Of a stretch of 26,330 nt of DNA, positions 1 to 8,700 are shown piece after piece (the stretch's first letter is position 1; each line of letters starts with the position of its first letter). The stretch is from CAXRDE01 sp964342365 (lineage in GTDB: Bacteria > Cyanobacteriota > Sericytochromatia > UBA7694): positions 1-26,330 of the forward strand of contig CAYFGW010000028.1 of the NCBI GenBank assembly GCA_964342365.1. Direction: 5' to 3'. Made by a program: the position numbers and the translations under genes. The notes beneath the pieces were generated by a model. It worked only from the letters and a program-made list of their open reading frames with translations. It was not told where the DNA came from and made no database searches.

Positions 1-122
1 ATTTAAATATTTCATAATTAAACTTCTCTTTTCTAATGACTGTAAGCTTAATCATAGAGTTTGTTTGCGTAAAAATCCGTTAGTTCATCATAAAATAAGC
101 GTATAAATCAGAATTTAAACAT

Positions 123-566
123 TTAGGCCGTTTGCTCAGAGCCAGTGTTCATGAGGATTAAAGCAATCAAGCCGCCAAAGAGAATCAAGGCTGCCAGGGC
201 AAAGATTAGAATGCCCTGAATCGGAAAACTGCCAAAGCGAATAGATACGGATTTCTCAATAGTTATGTCTCCAGATACGGCCTTTAGCGTGGCAATACCC
301 GCCGTTTTTGGCGTCCAGTTAATATAACCGTCTTCGCTAACCCCTTCCAGAGTTTCGGTATAAGACGTACTGCTATTGGGACGGTATTTTACTTCAAGAG
401 TAAAATCTGACAGATTGGCGCTGGCATGACTGATCATAATACGGGTAGGTTCGTTCACCAGTGGATAATCGCCGTCGGTAAAGCCCAGAGTCGGCTTTTC
501 TGGAGTGGCTATGGCGGCAGGTACCAGGCTCAGTAAGACGATAAAAATAAGTAAAAAACGTTTCAT
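123..566 (-). CDS. Small exported membrane-anchored protein, partner of the NSS transporter
   Basis: A 147-residue protein of unknown family. It starts with a typical Sec signal peptide (MKRF, then a hydrophobic stretch to about residue 20, with a possible cleavage after AIA). A region rich in beta-type residues follows (about 22-110, with Thr/Ser and alternating hydrophobics), which could be an Ig-like beta sandwich. One strong transmembrane helix lies near residues 115-140, with a short cytoplasmic tail. The predicted form is therefore a domain outside the inner membrane held by a C-terminal helix. Its ATG overlaps the stop of the upstream transporter gene as ATGA, so translation is almost certainly coupled. 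An accessory or regulatory subunit of that transporter is inferred from context only. It is longer than, and unlike, the roughly 60-residue MetS-type small subunits known for some bacterial NSS transporters. No terminator is visible in the AT-rich 122 bases downstream. Confidence 0.8.
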   Translation of the reverse strand: MKRFLLIFIVLLSLVPAAIATPEKPTLGFTDGDYPLVNEPTRIMISHASANLSDFTLEVKYRPNSSTSYTETLEGVSEDGYINWTPKTAGIATLKAVSGDITIEKSVSIRFGSFPIQGILIFALAALILFGGLIALILMNTGSEQTA

Positions 567-2095
567 ACGTTCACCTCCTCATAGCTGCCACTGACGGTGA
601 GAAAGAAAGATACTATAGCGCCTCCGGCGGCCCAGACTAAAAAGCAGAGAGCGGGCAGAAATTTGGCCCATTCTGCTATAGGATAGTCACTGCCGTAGAA
701 GGTTTCAAACTCTTGCAAGCCGGAACGCACCAGAATGAAAATTAAAATGGCGGGAATGACGTATTTGATGAGGACATCGAAAATAGCGGGTAGCTGAATT
801 TTTCCGTATTGATTAACGTGGTTACGCAGTTTTTCAGGACCAAAAAACCAGCCCAGGATCAAACATTCTGCCAGTCCACCGATAAGGAGACCATAAGAAA
901 AGGCCCAGTGGTCTACCAGATCCAGCAGGGTTAAGCCTACAGTTCCTGTGGCACTCAAATTGGGATCAATCACTGTGGGCAGGGCAAAGGCTGCCGAACC
1001 TAAAACGCCGACGGCTCCTACAAAAGGAATAATGCGGGCCCGGGATACTTTGAATTTATCCATCAGCGCAGAAATCGGAGCTTCTACCAGAGATACACTG
1101 GAAGAAATGCCCGCCAGAAGTAAGAGAATAAAAAACAGAATGCCGAAGGCTTTGACCACCAGTGGTCCACCGGGCATTTGTGAAATGCCCTGAGGAATGA
1201 CGAAAAAGCTCATGCTAAGCGAACTGGCCTTGGGCACCATGGAAAAGCTGAACAGCATGGTAAAAATGGCAATGCCCGCCAGAAACTCAAAACAGCAATT
1301 CATCATGCTAATAATAAACGAATTGGACACCTGATCAGAGTCTTTGGGCAAATAACTGGCATAGGCGGTCATGACGCCAAAACCCAATGACAGGGTAAAG
1401 AAAATCTGGCTAAAGGCTCCTTTCCAGATTTCAATATCTTTCATGGCGCTAAAGTCAGGGGTGAACAAAAGGTACACCCCTTCTAAACCATTGGGTAAGG
1501 TGATGCCTCGCCCGATCAAAAAGAGAATAAACAGCCACATCAGCGGCAGAAAAATGCGGTTAATAAACTCAATTTGAGAAACGCCCCGCACAATAATAAA
1601 TAGATTAACAGCCCAGATCAAGAGCACAAAAATAAGCGGGCTCCACCCGGAAATTAAATTGAAAAAGTAGCCCGTGGGATTGGAGAGGCTTTCCACGCCT
1701 GAAAAGGCGGGCAGGGCTTGCTCCGGTGCCCACAACGGTCCGAATGCACCGATCAACATACCAAACACCCAGCTGAGTAGGGCAATGTAATACATGGTTA
1801 CCAAAAAAGCGCTGGCCAGACTAAACCAGCCCCAGAACTCGCCAAAGCGCCCCTTTAAATGATGGAGAGAAGCGGGCAGGGCTCTCCGGGTCAGACTGCC
1901 CAATCCCAGTTCTAAAATCATCACAGGAATGCCCACCACAAAGAGAGCAATCAAATACGGCAAATAAAAAGCACCTGCGCCGTACTTATAGGCATTGGCA
2001 CCAAAAAAGACAATATTTCCCAGACCAATGGCAGAACCTGCTGCGGCCATAATAAAGCCCAATCTGGAATTCCACTGTCCGCGTTGCTCTGCCAT
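563..2095 (-). CDS. Sodium-dependent transporter, NSS/SNF family (LeuT fold)
   Basis: A 510-residue secondary transporter with about 12 hydrophobic helices, the usual size for bacterial neurotransmitter:sodium symporters, which import amino acids or related solutes with Na+ across the inner membrane. The first helix carries the family signature: R5, W8, GSAIGLGN (20-27), GAGAF and E62 line up residue for residue with LeuT as I recall it. Asn27 of the sodium site and the intracellular-gate Arg5 are kept. The usual Arg30 of the extracellular gate is Phe (GNIVFFG where LeuT has GNFLRFP), while the TM10 Asp (VDHW) that pairs with it seems retained. The substrate cannot be read from the sequence. 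An AAGGA Shine-Dalgarno lies upstream of the chosen ATG, and the gene is first in a two-gene operon. The family call is firm; the unusual gate suggests a divergent subfamily. Confidence 0.95.
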   Translation of the reverse strand: MAEQRGQWNSRLGFIMAAAGSAIGLGNIVFFGANAYKYGAGAFYLPYLIALFVVGIPVMILELGLGSLTRRALPASLHHLKGRFGEFWGWFSLASAFLVTMYYIALLSWVFGMLIGAFGPLWAPEQALPAFSGVESLSNPTGYFFNLISGWSPLIFVLLIWAVNLFIIVRGVSQIEFINRIFLPLMWLFILFLIGRGITLPNGLEGVYLLFTPDFSAMKDIEIWKGAFSQIFFTLSLGFGVMTAYASYLPKDSDQVSNSFIISMMNCCFEFLAGIAIFTMLFSFSMVPKASSLSMSFFVIPQGISQMPGGPLVVKAFGILFFILLLLAGISSSVSLVEAPISALMDKFKVSRARIIPFVGAVGVLGSAAFALPTVIDPNLSATGTVGLTLLDLVDHWAFSYGLLIGGLAECLILGWFFGPEKLRNHVNQYGKIQLPAIFDVLIKYVIPAILIFILVRSGLQEFETFYGSDYPIAEWAKFLPALCFLVWAAGGAIVSFFLTVSGSYEEVNV

Positions 2096-2143
2096 ACCTA
2101 CTGTCCTTATTGTGGGTTAAAAACCTGTTTTGATGGAAAACGT

Positions 2144-2152
2144 AGTATAACA
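2144..2152 (-). promoter_or_regulatory. Extended -10 promoter for the NSS transporter operon
   Basis: On the minus strand the sequence reads TGTTATACT, an extended -10 element (TGn followed by TATACT), about 50 bases upstream of the transporter ATG. No good -35 box is visible, which is normal for extended -10 promoters. On the plus strand of the same intergenic region, TGTGATACT at 2185-2193 is a weaker candidate for the gene starting at 2223. Confidence 0.5.
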
Positions 2153-2222
2153 TGCCCTGAAAAATGCCCCTGAGACATGGGCTTTGTGATACTGTAAATA
2201 GCATTAATGTGGGGAAAAGCCT

Positions 2223-2714
2223 ATGGACACACAACCTTTAGAACAAATACTTCTGAAAATGGAATTGATTACGCGCGAGCAACTGACAGAAGCGCTTGAA
2301 TACCAGTGCCGTCTGCCCAAATCACAGCATATGCCCTTAGCAGATATTTTGATTGATATGGAGTACGTTTCCGCTGAAGCTATCGAAGGCATTGAGCGCT
2401 ATTTAGCCAGCCCAGAACCGGAGGTGCCCACCGCCGAGCGTATTCGCCAGACGGTAAAAGAAGTCAGTCCAGCAGCATCCGCTCCAGTACAACCCGTTCC
2501 AACACAACCATTTGCACCGGTGGTTCAAGCACAACCTGCTGCTCAGGAAGAATGGCAGCAGATGCATGCTATGGAAGAATGGCAGCAGATGCAGTCCTTG
2601 TGTATTGAAGAAAGTCAGGAAGATGCTGAAAACCTTGGCAAAATAATGGGAGATCTTGGCATTAGTGATCCCCGTGCCCTACAGGTTGGGTTTACAATTA
2701 AACGAAAACCCTGA
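2223..2714 (+). CDS. Hypothetical protein with PilB/MshE N-terminus-like helical domain
   Basis: A 163-residue soluble protein. Residues 1-62 (MDTQPLEQILLKMELITREQL...) resemble the small helical MshEN/GspE-N type domain found at the front of type II secretion and type IV pilus ATPases, with the typical pattern 'L-x-x-ILL-x-x-x-LIT-x-EQL-x-x-AL'. In some ATPases this domain binds cyclic-di-GMP. A Pro/Gln/Ala-rich linker follows (about 80-112), then a duplicated nine-residue unit, EEWQQM-H-AM / EEWQQM-Q-SL (about 108-126), and an acidic tail. No ATPase domain follows, so the protein may be an adaptor or regulator; this is an inference. It lies 29 bases upstream of a TPR protein gene on the same strand. 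ATG at 2223 is the first available start after the divergent promoter region; its ribosome site (GGGGA) is modest. Confidence 0.75.
   Translation: MDTQPLEQILLKMELITREQLTEALEYQCRLPKSQHMPLADILIDMEYVSAEAIEGIERYLASPEPEVPTAERIRQTVKEVSPAASAPVQPVPTQPFAPVVQAQPAAQEEWQQMHAMEEWQQMQSLCIEESQEDAENLGKIMGDLGISDPRALQVGFTIKRKP
2547..2593 (+). repeat. In-frame tandem duplication, 27-base period
   Basis: A 20-base exact repeat (GAAGAATGGCAGCAGATGCA) occurs at 2547-2566 and 2574-2593. The period is 27 bases, so nine residues (EEWQQMxxx) are duplicated without changing the frame. It probably arose by recent slippage, because the codons are identical. Confidence 0.9.
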
Positions 2715-2743
2715 GATTTTGGATCTCAACCCTGAGGATTATC

Positions 2744-3406
2744 ATGAAATCAAAACGTAGCAAAGAACTGGTGATGAAAGTGCTCGGTGGCGTCTTTGGC
2801 GTCATCTTTTTAGCGGGTTCTTTCACTCAACTGGCGGATATGTTTCAGCCTTCTCCAGAGCAGTTGATCGGTCGGGCTGAAAAAGCCATGCAGGAACAAA
2901 AATATGACGAAGCACTGATCTTACTTGACCAGGTCGCAGAAAAAACACCCAAGGATGCCCGCATTTATGCGGTAAAAGGTACGGTATATCGGCGTCAAAA
3001 AGACTATGAAAATGCCAAAACGGCTTATGAGCGCTCTGGCAAACTAGGCTCTCAGGACGCCCGGGTGTATGAATCTCTGGCTCTGACCTATCTGGCCCTT
3101 GAAGAAACAGACAAAGCTGGCACAGCTTTTGAACAGGCCCTGCAGAAAAACCCTACGGATGTGATGCTGAACAATAATCTGGGCGTGTTTTATTCTCAGC
3201 AAAAAGATTATACTCAGGCAGAGCGCTATTATCAACAGGCTTTAAGATTGCGGCCCAATTTTGCCGATGCTCATTTGAATCTGGGAGTGCTTTACCGGGC
3301 GCAGGGAGACATGAAAAAAGCGGTGAAGTCCTTTAAAACCTACCTGGAACTGAATCCGCAGGCTCCCGAAAAAGCGGAAATTGAAAAGTGGTTAAAGGGC
3401 CAGTAG
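2744..3406 (+). CDS. Membrane-anchored tetratricopeptide-repeat protein
   Basis: A 220-residue protein. After a basic N terminus (MKSKRSKE) there is one hydrophobic segment (about 11-29) that can act as an uncleaved signal anchor. From about residue 40 to 210 it is made of roughly five TPR units with the usual W/L-G-Y-A-F-A-P pattern. The clearest are 'DARIYAVKGTVYRRQKDYENAKTAYERS', 'VMLNNNLGVFYSQQ' and 'ADAHLNLGVLYRAQGDMKKAVKSF', each read in part. TPRs are protein-protein binding scaffolds, so it is likely an assembly factor facing the periplasm; the partner is unknown. It sits 29 bases behind the PilB-N-like gene. That spacer contains a small hairpin (TGAGAT/ATCTCA, 2712-2728) followed by a GAGG ribosome site seven bases before the ATG. 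Confidence 0.9.
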   Translation: MKSKRSKELVMKVLGGVFGVIFLAGSFTQLADMFQPSPEQLIGRAEKAMQEQKYDEALILLDQVAEKTPKDARIYAVKGTVYRRQKDYENAKTAYERSGKLGSQDARVYESLALTYLALEETDKAGTAFEQALQKNPTDVMLNNNLGVFYSQQKDYTQAERYYQQALRLRPNFADAHLNLGVLYRAQGDMKKAVKSFKTYLELNPQAPEKAEIEKWLKGQ

Positions 3407-3475
3407 TGGGCTGATCCTGCGGGGTTGTCCCTGTGGTAAGATGTCATACACATACATAAAAAGAGGTTTCTATCA

Positions 3476-4594
3476 ATGACCGCAACCGCTAATAAAGGCC
3501 TTGAAGGTATTGTTGCCCTGACTTCATCTGTTTCTTCGATTGTAGATGGGGTATTGACCTACGGTGGCTACAATATTGACGACCTGACCGAAAACACTAC
3601 TTTTGAAGAAGTGGTTTATCTACTGATGCACGGAGATCTGCCCAATGCTTCTCAGTTAGATACCTTAAAATCTCAGCTGGATGCCGAGCGCGCTCTGCCC
3701 GAAGAAGCACTGGCTGCTTTCAAAGCTTTTCCTAAAAAAGCACTTCCCATGGAAAAACTGCGTACCGCCGTTTCTTTACTGGGCATGTACGACAGTGAAG
3801 CCAACGATATTTCTGCCGAGGCCAACGAACGCAAAGCCATTCGTTTAATCGCACAAATGCCTACCATCATTGCCGCACAAGAACGCCTGCGCAAAGGCAA
3901 GGCTCCTGTGGCTCCCAAAGCGGGCATGACCACTGCCGAAAGCTTCTTGTACATGATGCATGACAAAACCCCTGATCAGGTGGCCGTGGATGCTTTAGAC
4001 AAAGCTCTGATTCTGCACGCCGATCATGAGCTGAATGCTTCTACGTTTGCTTCTCGTCAGACCACATCAACCCTGTCTGACATTTACTCTGCCATTACTG
4101 CAGCGGTAGGCACCCTTAAGGGGCCTCTGCACGGTGGAGCCAATGAGCGCGTCATGCGCACCCTGCTGGACGTAGGCAGCGTGGAAAACGTGGGCCCTTA
4201 CTTAGAAGCAGCACTGGAGCGCAAAGAGCGCATCATGGGCTTTGGTCACCGTGTATACAAAGATGGTGACCCACGGGCCAAACACCTGAAGGCTATGTCC
4301 AAGCGTCTGGGCGAACTGACTGGTGAAACCAAATGGTACGAAATGTCCGTTAAATTGAACGACATGATGGTGGAGAAAAAAGGATTGAAGCCCAACGTGG
4401 ACTTTTATTCTGCGAGCGTGTACTACGTGCTCGGAATTCCTCTGGATCTCTATACTCCCATTTTCGCCATGAGCCGTGTGAGCGGATGGTGTGCCCACGT
4501 GTTGGAACAGTATGCCAACAACCGTCTGATCCGTCCTCGTGCCGAGTATACCGGTGAAACCCACAGAACCGTAAAACCGATTTCTGAAAGATAA
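3476..4594 (+). CDS. gltA: Citrate synthase
   Basis: A 372-residue protein that condenses oxaloacetate and acetyl-CoA to citrate at the entry of the TCA cycle, in the cytoplasm. Family landmarks are in order: the N-terminal 'GLEGIVALTSSVSSIVDGVLTY' region, 'LLMHGDLP', the HADHELNAS motif with the first catalytic His, 'GPLHGGANE' with the second, 'MGFGHRVYKDGDPRA' (substrate-binding Arg and His), 'PNVDFYSASVYY' with the catalytic Asp, and 'SRVSGWCAHVLEQ' followed by 'RPRAEYTG' near the end. The length matches the short, Bacillus/archaeal-type citrate synthases rather than the longer E. coli type. The related 2-methylcitrate synthase cannot be fully excluded, but no prp genes are nearby. ATG 3476 is preceded by AGAGG nine bases upstream. 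A strong terminator follows. Confidence 0.97.
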   Translation: MTATANKGLEGIVALTSSVSSIVDGVLTYGGYNIDDLTENTTFEEVVYLLMHGDLPNASQLDTLKSQLDAERALPEEALAAFKAFPKKALPMEKLRTAVSLLGMYDSEANDISAEANERKAIRLIAQMPTIIAAQERLRKGKAPVAPKAGMTTAESFLYMMHDKTPDQVAVDALDKALILHADHELNASTFASRQTTSTLSDIYSAITAAVGTLKGPLHGGANERVMRTLLDVGSVENVGPYLEAALERKERIMGFGHRVYKDGDPRAKHLKAMSKRLGELTGETKWYEMSVKLNDMMVEKKGLKPNVDFYSASVYYVLGIPLDLYTPIFAMSRVSGWCAHVLEQYANNRLIRPRAEYTGETHRTVKPISER

Positions 4595-4606
4595 ATTCAC
4601 TTTCGT

Positions 4607-4654
4607 AAAAAGCCCCGTCTCATGCGCCAAAAGGCCGTGAGTGGGGCTTTTTTT
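4607..4654 (+). terminator. Rho-independent terminator after citrate synthase
   Basis: The A-rich 5' flank runs into AGCCCC, which pairs with GGGGCT followed by seven T. Inner pairing (CTCA/TGAG, GCC/GGC) extends the stem around an AAAA loop. It ends only five bases before the next start codon at 4660, so the permease gene must be transcribed by read-through or from a promoter inside or before this structure. Confidence 0.9.
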
Positions 4655-4659
4655 CTGAT

Positions 4660-5757
4660 ATGATGAACCCTATGTTTCGTCATCTGATTGATCGCTATAT
4701 TTCACGGGAAGTGGTCCGCCCCTTTTTAATGGTTATTGTGGGTGTGATTGTCATTATGCTTTCTGTGCGCCTGATTGACGATGTGAAATTAATCATTGTG
4801 GATAATGTGCCCGTGTCGGTGGTGGCAAAAATTATTTTGTACAAAATGCCGGAATTTATTGTGCTGGGGTTGCCGGTGGCTTATATGATTGCCACCCTGC
4901 TGGGTTTAGCCCGCATGTCAAAGGATTTTGAACTGATTGCTATCCGGGCCACGGGAACGGGTAGCAAGCGCATTATGCGTCCTATTTTACTCATTTCTAT
5001 TTTGATCAGCATGATCTCTTTCTATTTGAATGAAGAAGTGGTTCCCGAAGCCAACCGCCGCAGTAAACTGGCCCGTGAAGCCGCGGCACTGGTAACAGAG
5101 GGTGAGCAGGGACTGACCGAGAGCAAGGTGAAATTCAAAGGCGTGGACAGCCGCTTTTACTATATTCGCGTGCTCTATAAAGATGCCAAAAAATTGGAGA
5201 AAGTCCTGATATTTGACAGCGACCCTACTCATGAATTTCGCATGATTTCTGCTGAATACGGGGAATGGGATGGTACAATTTGGACCTTACATAACGGCGT
5301 GGCCCAGCGCTATCCGGATGCGGTAGATGCTTTTGTGATGAAAGAACAGCCCTTTACTGATTTGGAAGTGGAAACCAATATTCAGGTGCTCAACTATATT
5401 TCGGGTGAAGTGAAACCCAAAGAAATGGGTTCCCGTGAGCTCAAGGCTTTGATTGATGCCACCCGTCAGGGCGGACAGGAAACGCTCACCTATGAAATTG
5501 AATATCAGTCCAAGTTTGCTCGGCCCTTCGGTACGTTTTTTGCGGCCATTATTGCTGCTCCCATTGGCCTCAAGTTTGCCAAGGGAGGCTATATTGGTTT
5601 TGCGGTGAGCATTATTTTGACATTTTTTTACTTTGTGGCGCAAACCATTGGCGAAGGCCTGGGAGGACTGGGATTACTGCCCGTTCTGATTTCGGCCTGG
5701 TTGCCCAATCTGGTTTTTGGCGTGCTGGGCTTGTTGCTCTATGTGCAGGTGGAATGA
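4660..5757 (+). CDS. LptF/LptG-family permease (YjgP/YjgQ)
   Basis: A 365-residue inner-membrane protein with the family's layout. It opens with 'IDRYISREVVRPFLMV' and has three N-terminal helices (about 18-40, 56-80, 100-125). A periplasmic beta-jellyroll-like domain follows (about 130-280), with the conserved 'NEEVVPEANRRS' stretch at its entry, and three C-terminal helices come last (about 288-362). In LPS export LptF and LptG form the membrane part of the LptB2FG ABC exporter that feeds the periplasmic bridge to LptD. Only one such permease is present here and no LptB ATPase is nearby, so whether it acts as F, G or a homodimer is open. The gene overlaps the LptD-like gene by four bases (ATGA), which supports the joint function. 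The start is ambiguous among ATG 4660, 4663 and 4672; none has a strong ribosome site. Confidence 0.93.
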   Translation: MMNPMFRHLIDRYISREVVRPFLMVIVGVIVIMLSVRLIDDVKLIIVDNVPVSVVAKIILYKMPEFIVLGLPVAYMIATLLGLARMSKDFELIAIRATGTGSKRIMRPILLISILISMISFYLNEEVVPEANRRSKLAREAAALVTEGEQGLTESKVKFKGVDSRFYYIRVLYKDAKKLEKVLIFDSDPTHEFRMISAEYGEWDGTIWTLHNGVAQRYPDAVDAFVMKEQPFTDLEVETNIQVLNYISGEVKPKEMGSRELKALIDATRQGGQETLTYEIEYQSKFARPFGTFFAAIIAAPIGLKFAKGGYIGFAVSIILTFFYFVAQTIGEGLGGLGLLPVLISAWLPNLVFGVLGLLLYVQVE

Positions 5758-8700
5758 TGCGTCCACATAAAATTATTCGGTCGGGAATGCAGTCAGGCTT
5801 GCGGGCGCTGATTATGCTGTCACTATCCTGTGCGTTCTGGCCTGTGACCACTCCGTACCTTGCAAATACCACCACAGCCCATGCAGAAGAGCTCAAGGTG
5901 CAATACAAGGCAGATAAAGTAGAGTATCTGGAAAAAGAAAAGCTGTTTCGTTTAATGGGGAACGTGGAGCTTAAGGTGAAGGATTACGTGATCCGGACGG
6001 AGCAACTGGACTATAACTCCGGCAGCAAAACCCTCAAAAGCGATGAGCAATTTGAAATCGTACAAACCACCAAAGAGGGCGAACGACGCATCAAAGGAAA
6101 AACCTTTCGCTACGATGTGAACCTACGTCGTATCGACGCTACGGATGTGTATCTGGTGATTCCCGCCAGTTCTGTGGGGCAGGCCTTGCAAAATAAGGAC
6201 CACGAAATTTATATCCAGGGAGACTGGATGACTGCTTACGATGACGGAGCACGGGTGGTCATGGGCAATGGCTTTTATACCACCTGCGATCATGTTCAGA
6301 CCATTGAACCCGCCTTTAAAGAACTCTCTGACGATCCGTATGCCCCTGAGGTGATGCGCAAACGGGTGACCCACTACGCCATTGAAGCCGAAATTCTGGA
6401 CTTTATTCCCAACGATCGCGTGCTGGGGTGGAACACCAAATTTTTGAATTATGAGAATCAGACCTTCTGGTTTCCGCTCATGTATTTACCCCTTACCGGA
6501 GCCGGCTTTGGTCTGGAAAAACCCGATCTGGACGTGGGGCAAAACCCCGTGGAAGGATTTTTTGGTCGCTTCAAGGGGTATTACCGCTTTAATGAATACC
6601 ACGACGGACAGTGGTTCGTGGAAGCCATGGAAAAAAAGGGTATGGGTTTTGGTTTTCAGCACGATTGGATTGCGGCACCTAGCTCTATTACCCGCTTCTT
6701 TTTCTTTGGCTTACCCGTGTCTGACGATATTTTGAATCCCGGAGCATTGGTTACCGCACCCAGCGCGGAGGAGGCCTTTGAAATTGATGCTTCCAACCGG
6801 GGAATTTTGACGGACCAGCAAACGGCAAACGTGTTTCGTACGGAGCGTTTGCGGCTATTGCAAGAAAACACAGCGCTATCCGGGGTCAATAATTTTTTAA
6901 GCAATAAATTTGAAGATTATAAAATTGCGGTGACCCATAAGCAGTTGCTATTGCCCCATACAGAAGTGCTTTTAAACTATCAGGACATTGATTTTTACAA
7001 TACGGGTTTTCAGGCCCAGCGTACCAAAAACCGCTCTTTTGATATGACGCTTACCGATGAACAAATTTTTGCGGTGGACCCTTATCAGGATTTAAATGTC
7101 ACCACTCGCCTGAATTTAAAACAGTCCACGCAAATTCCGGAAGCCACTATTAGCGTCGTTCAACCCACCACTGCCGCAGACGGTACCCAGACGCCTGCGG
7201 AAACTTCAAAAGCGTTAACCATCAGTCAAAACCAGACCCGCAGCGTCAATGTGACCACCCGTCTGGGCAAAGCCAACTTGAATGTAAAAACGGACTGGAA
7301 CGGCAATTCCCGACGCAGTGTGAGAGAAGCCTTTGAGACGGGAAATATTGAAGAAACGGCTCTTAATCAGGATGACCGTTTGAATTCTTCTTTGGATCTT
7401 ACGGTCCCTATTGACGATAAAACCAATTTATCAACGCGTTTTGCCTATGTGAGTAATTTATCAGGAGTGACCCCTACTCAGCCTGAAGGCAATTGGATTC
7501 AAACCCTGACGCCAAACGTGACGTTGACCCAGCAGCAAACCTGGGGCAATGTCAAACTGTTGTACAGCGATTTCTTTAACCTGAACGCACGCAGCTCAAA
7601 TACCGGTCAAATCAAAAAAATACCGGAGTTGGACTTTACCTTTAACCCCCTCTTTGCCAAGAGTTTTCCCATGACCTTTCGCAGTCAGCTGGGACGTTAT
7701 CTGGAACCAGAAAGTATTATCGCAGGAGAAGCACTCAACGAAATTAGTCGTGCGCTCTTTGATCTGTCTCTGGGCAGTAAGCAGTATGATCTGGGTCTGG
7801 GCAATAAAGTGAATTTTTCTGGCTCAAAAATAGAACAGCGTTTTTATCAGACTCTCGATGCGGCCTATCAGGTGACGGGGAGCGTCAACTATACCAATGA
7901 TTTTAGCTCTTATTTCGTACCCAGTCTGACCTATCGCCGCACGGTACAGGATGAAGAAAACAACAACGTGCCCTTTGCCCGCTTTGATTCTCTCAATTTA
8001 AGCCAGGTGAATACGTTGACGGGGAATATCGGCATTGTTAATCTACCGGAATTTACCATGAACTTGACCGGCGGCTATGACTACAACGCCCGCCGGTATC
8101 AGCAGGTGGGTATGAACTTCCGCTCTCAAATCGGTAACCATTTTACCTTTAGCGGTCAGGCGGGTTATTTGCCCCTGCAGGTGACCGATCGTGACGTGGG
8201 CAAGGTGCTACGGTTTCCGGCCAATATTCCTGAAAATGTGGAGGGCCAGCCCCGTCGAATTTTTCCGGTGCTGCAAGGCGACACCCAGCAAACTATTCCC
8301 GTCACCGCTGCTGACGTGGGTAGTTTTAGCTTGTATGGGGGCACCTGGCAGCCCACCACCCTCGGCTTTCGTTACCGCAGTACTGAACAACCTCTGGCCA
8401 TCGGCGCTTTGAGCACATATGGTCTTGAAAGCGGTGTGCCCGAAGGTTTTGAGTTTGGTATGAATATGGGGTACGACTTTGATCAGGGTCGCATCAACAA
8501 TCTGGCGGGTCTGGTGAATGTGAAGCTGGCGGACTCTTTCCTGGGACTGATGGACTGGGAAGTGGGCCGCGGTACGGTGCGTGACGTGCTGGGATTACAG
8601 GATGTGCCAGACTGGTTTTTACATACGGAGCTGAGTCTGCAATTCGCCTTACAGCCCACCTTTTTGCCCCAGAATGGTGAAGAATGGGCGGCACTGGTGA

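Noticed and set aside
1..122. Terminator or small gene at the window's left edge
   Set aside because: AT-rich, no stable hairpin with a T run and no coding signal seen.
4202..4630. Minus-strand 142-codon frame in citrate synthase
   Set aside because: His/Phe/Val-rich shadow of a conserved gene on the other strand, and it crosses the terminator.
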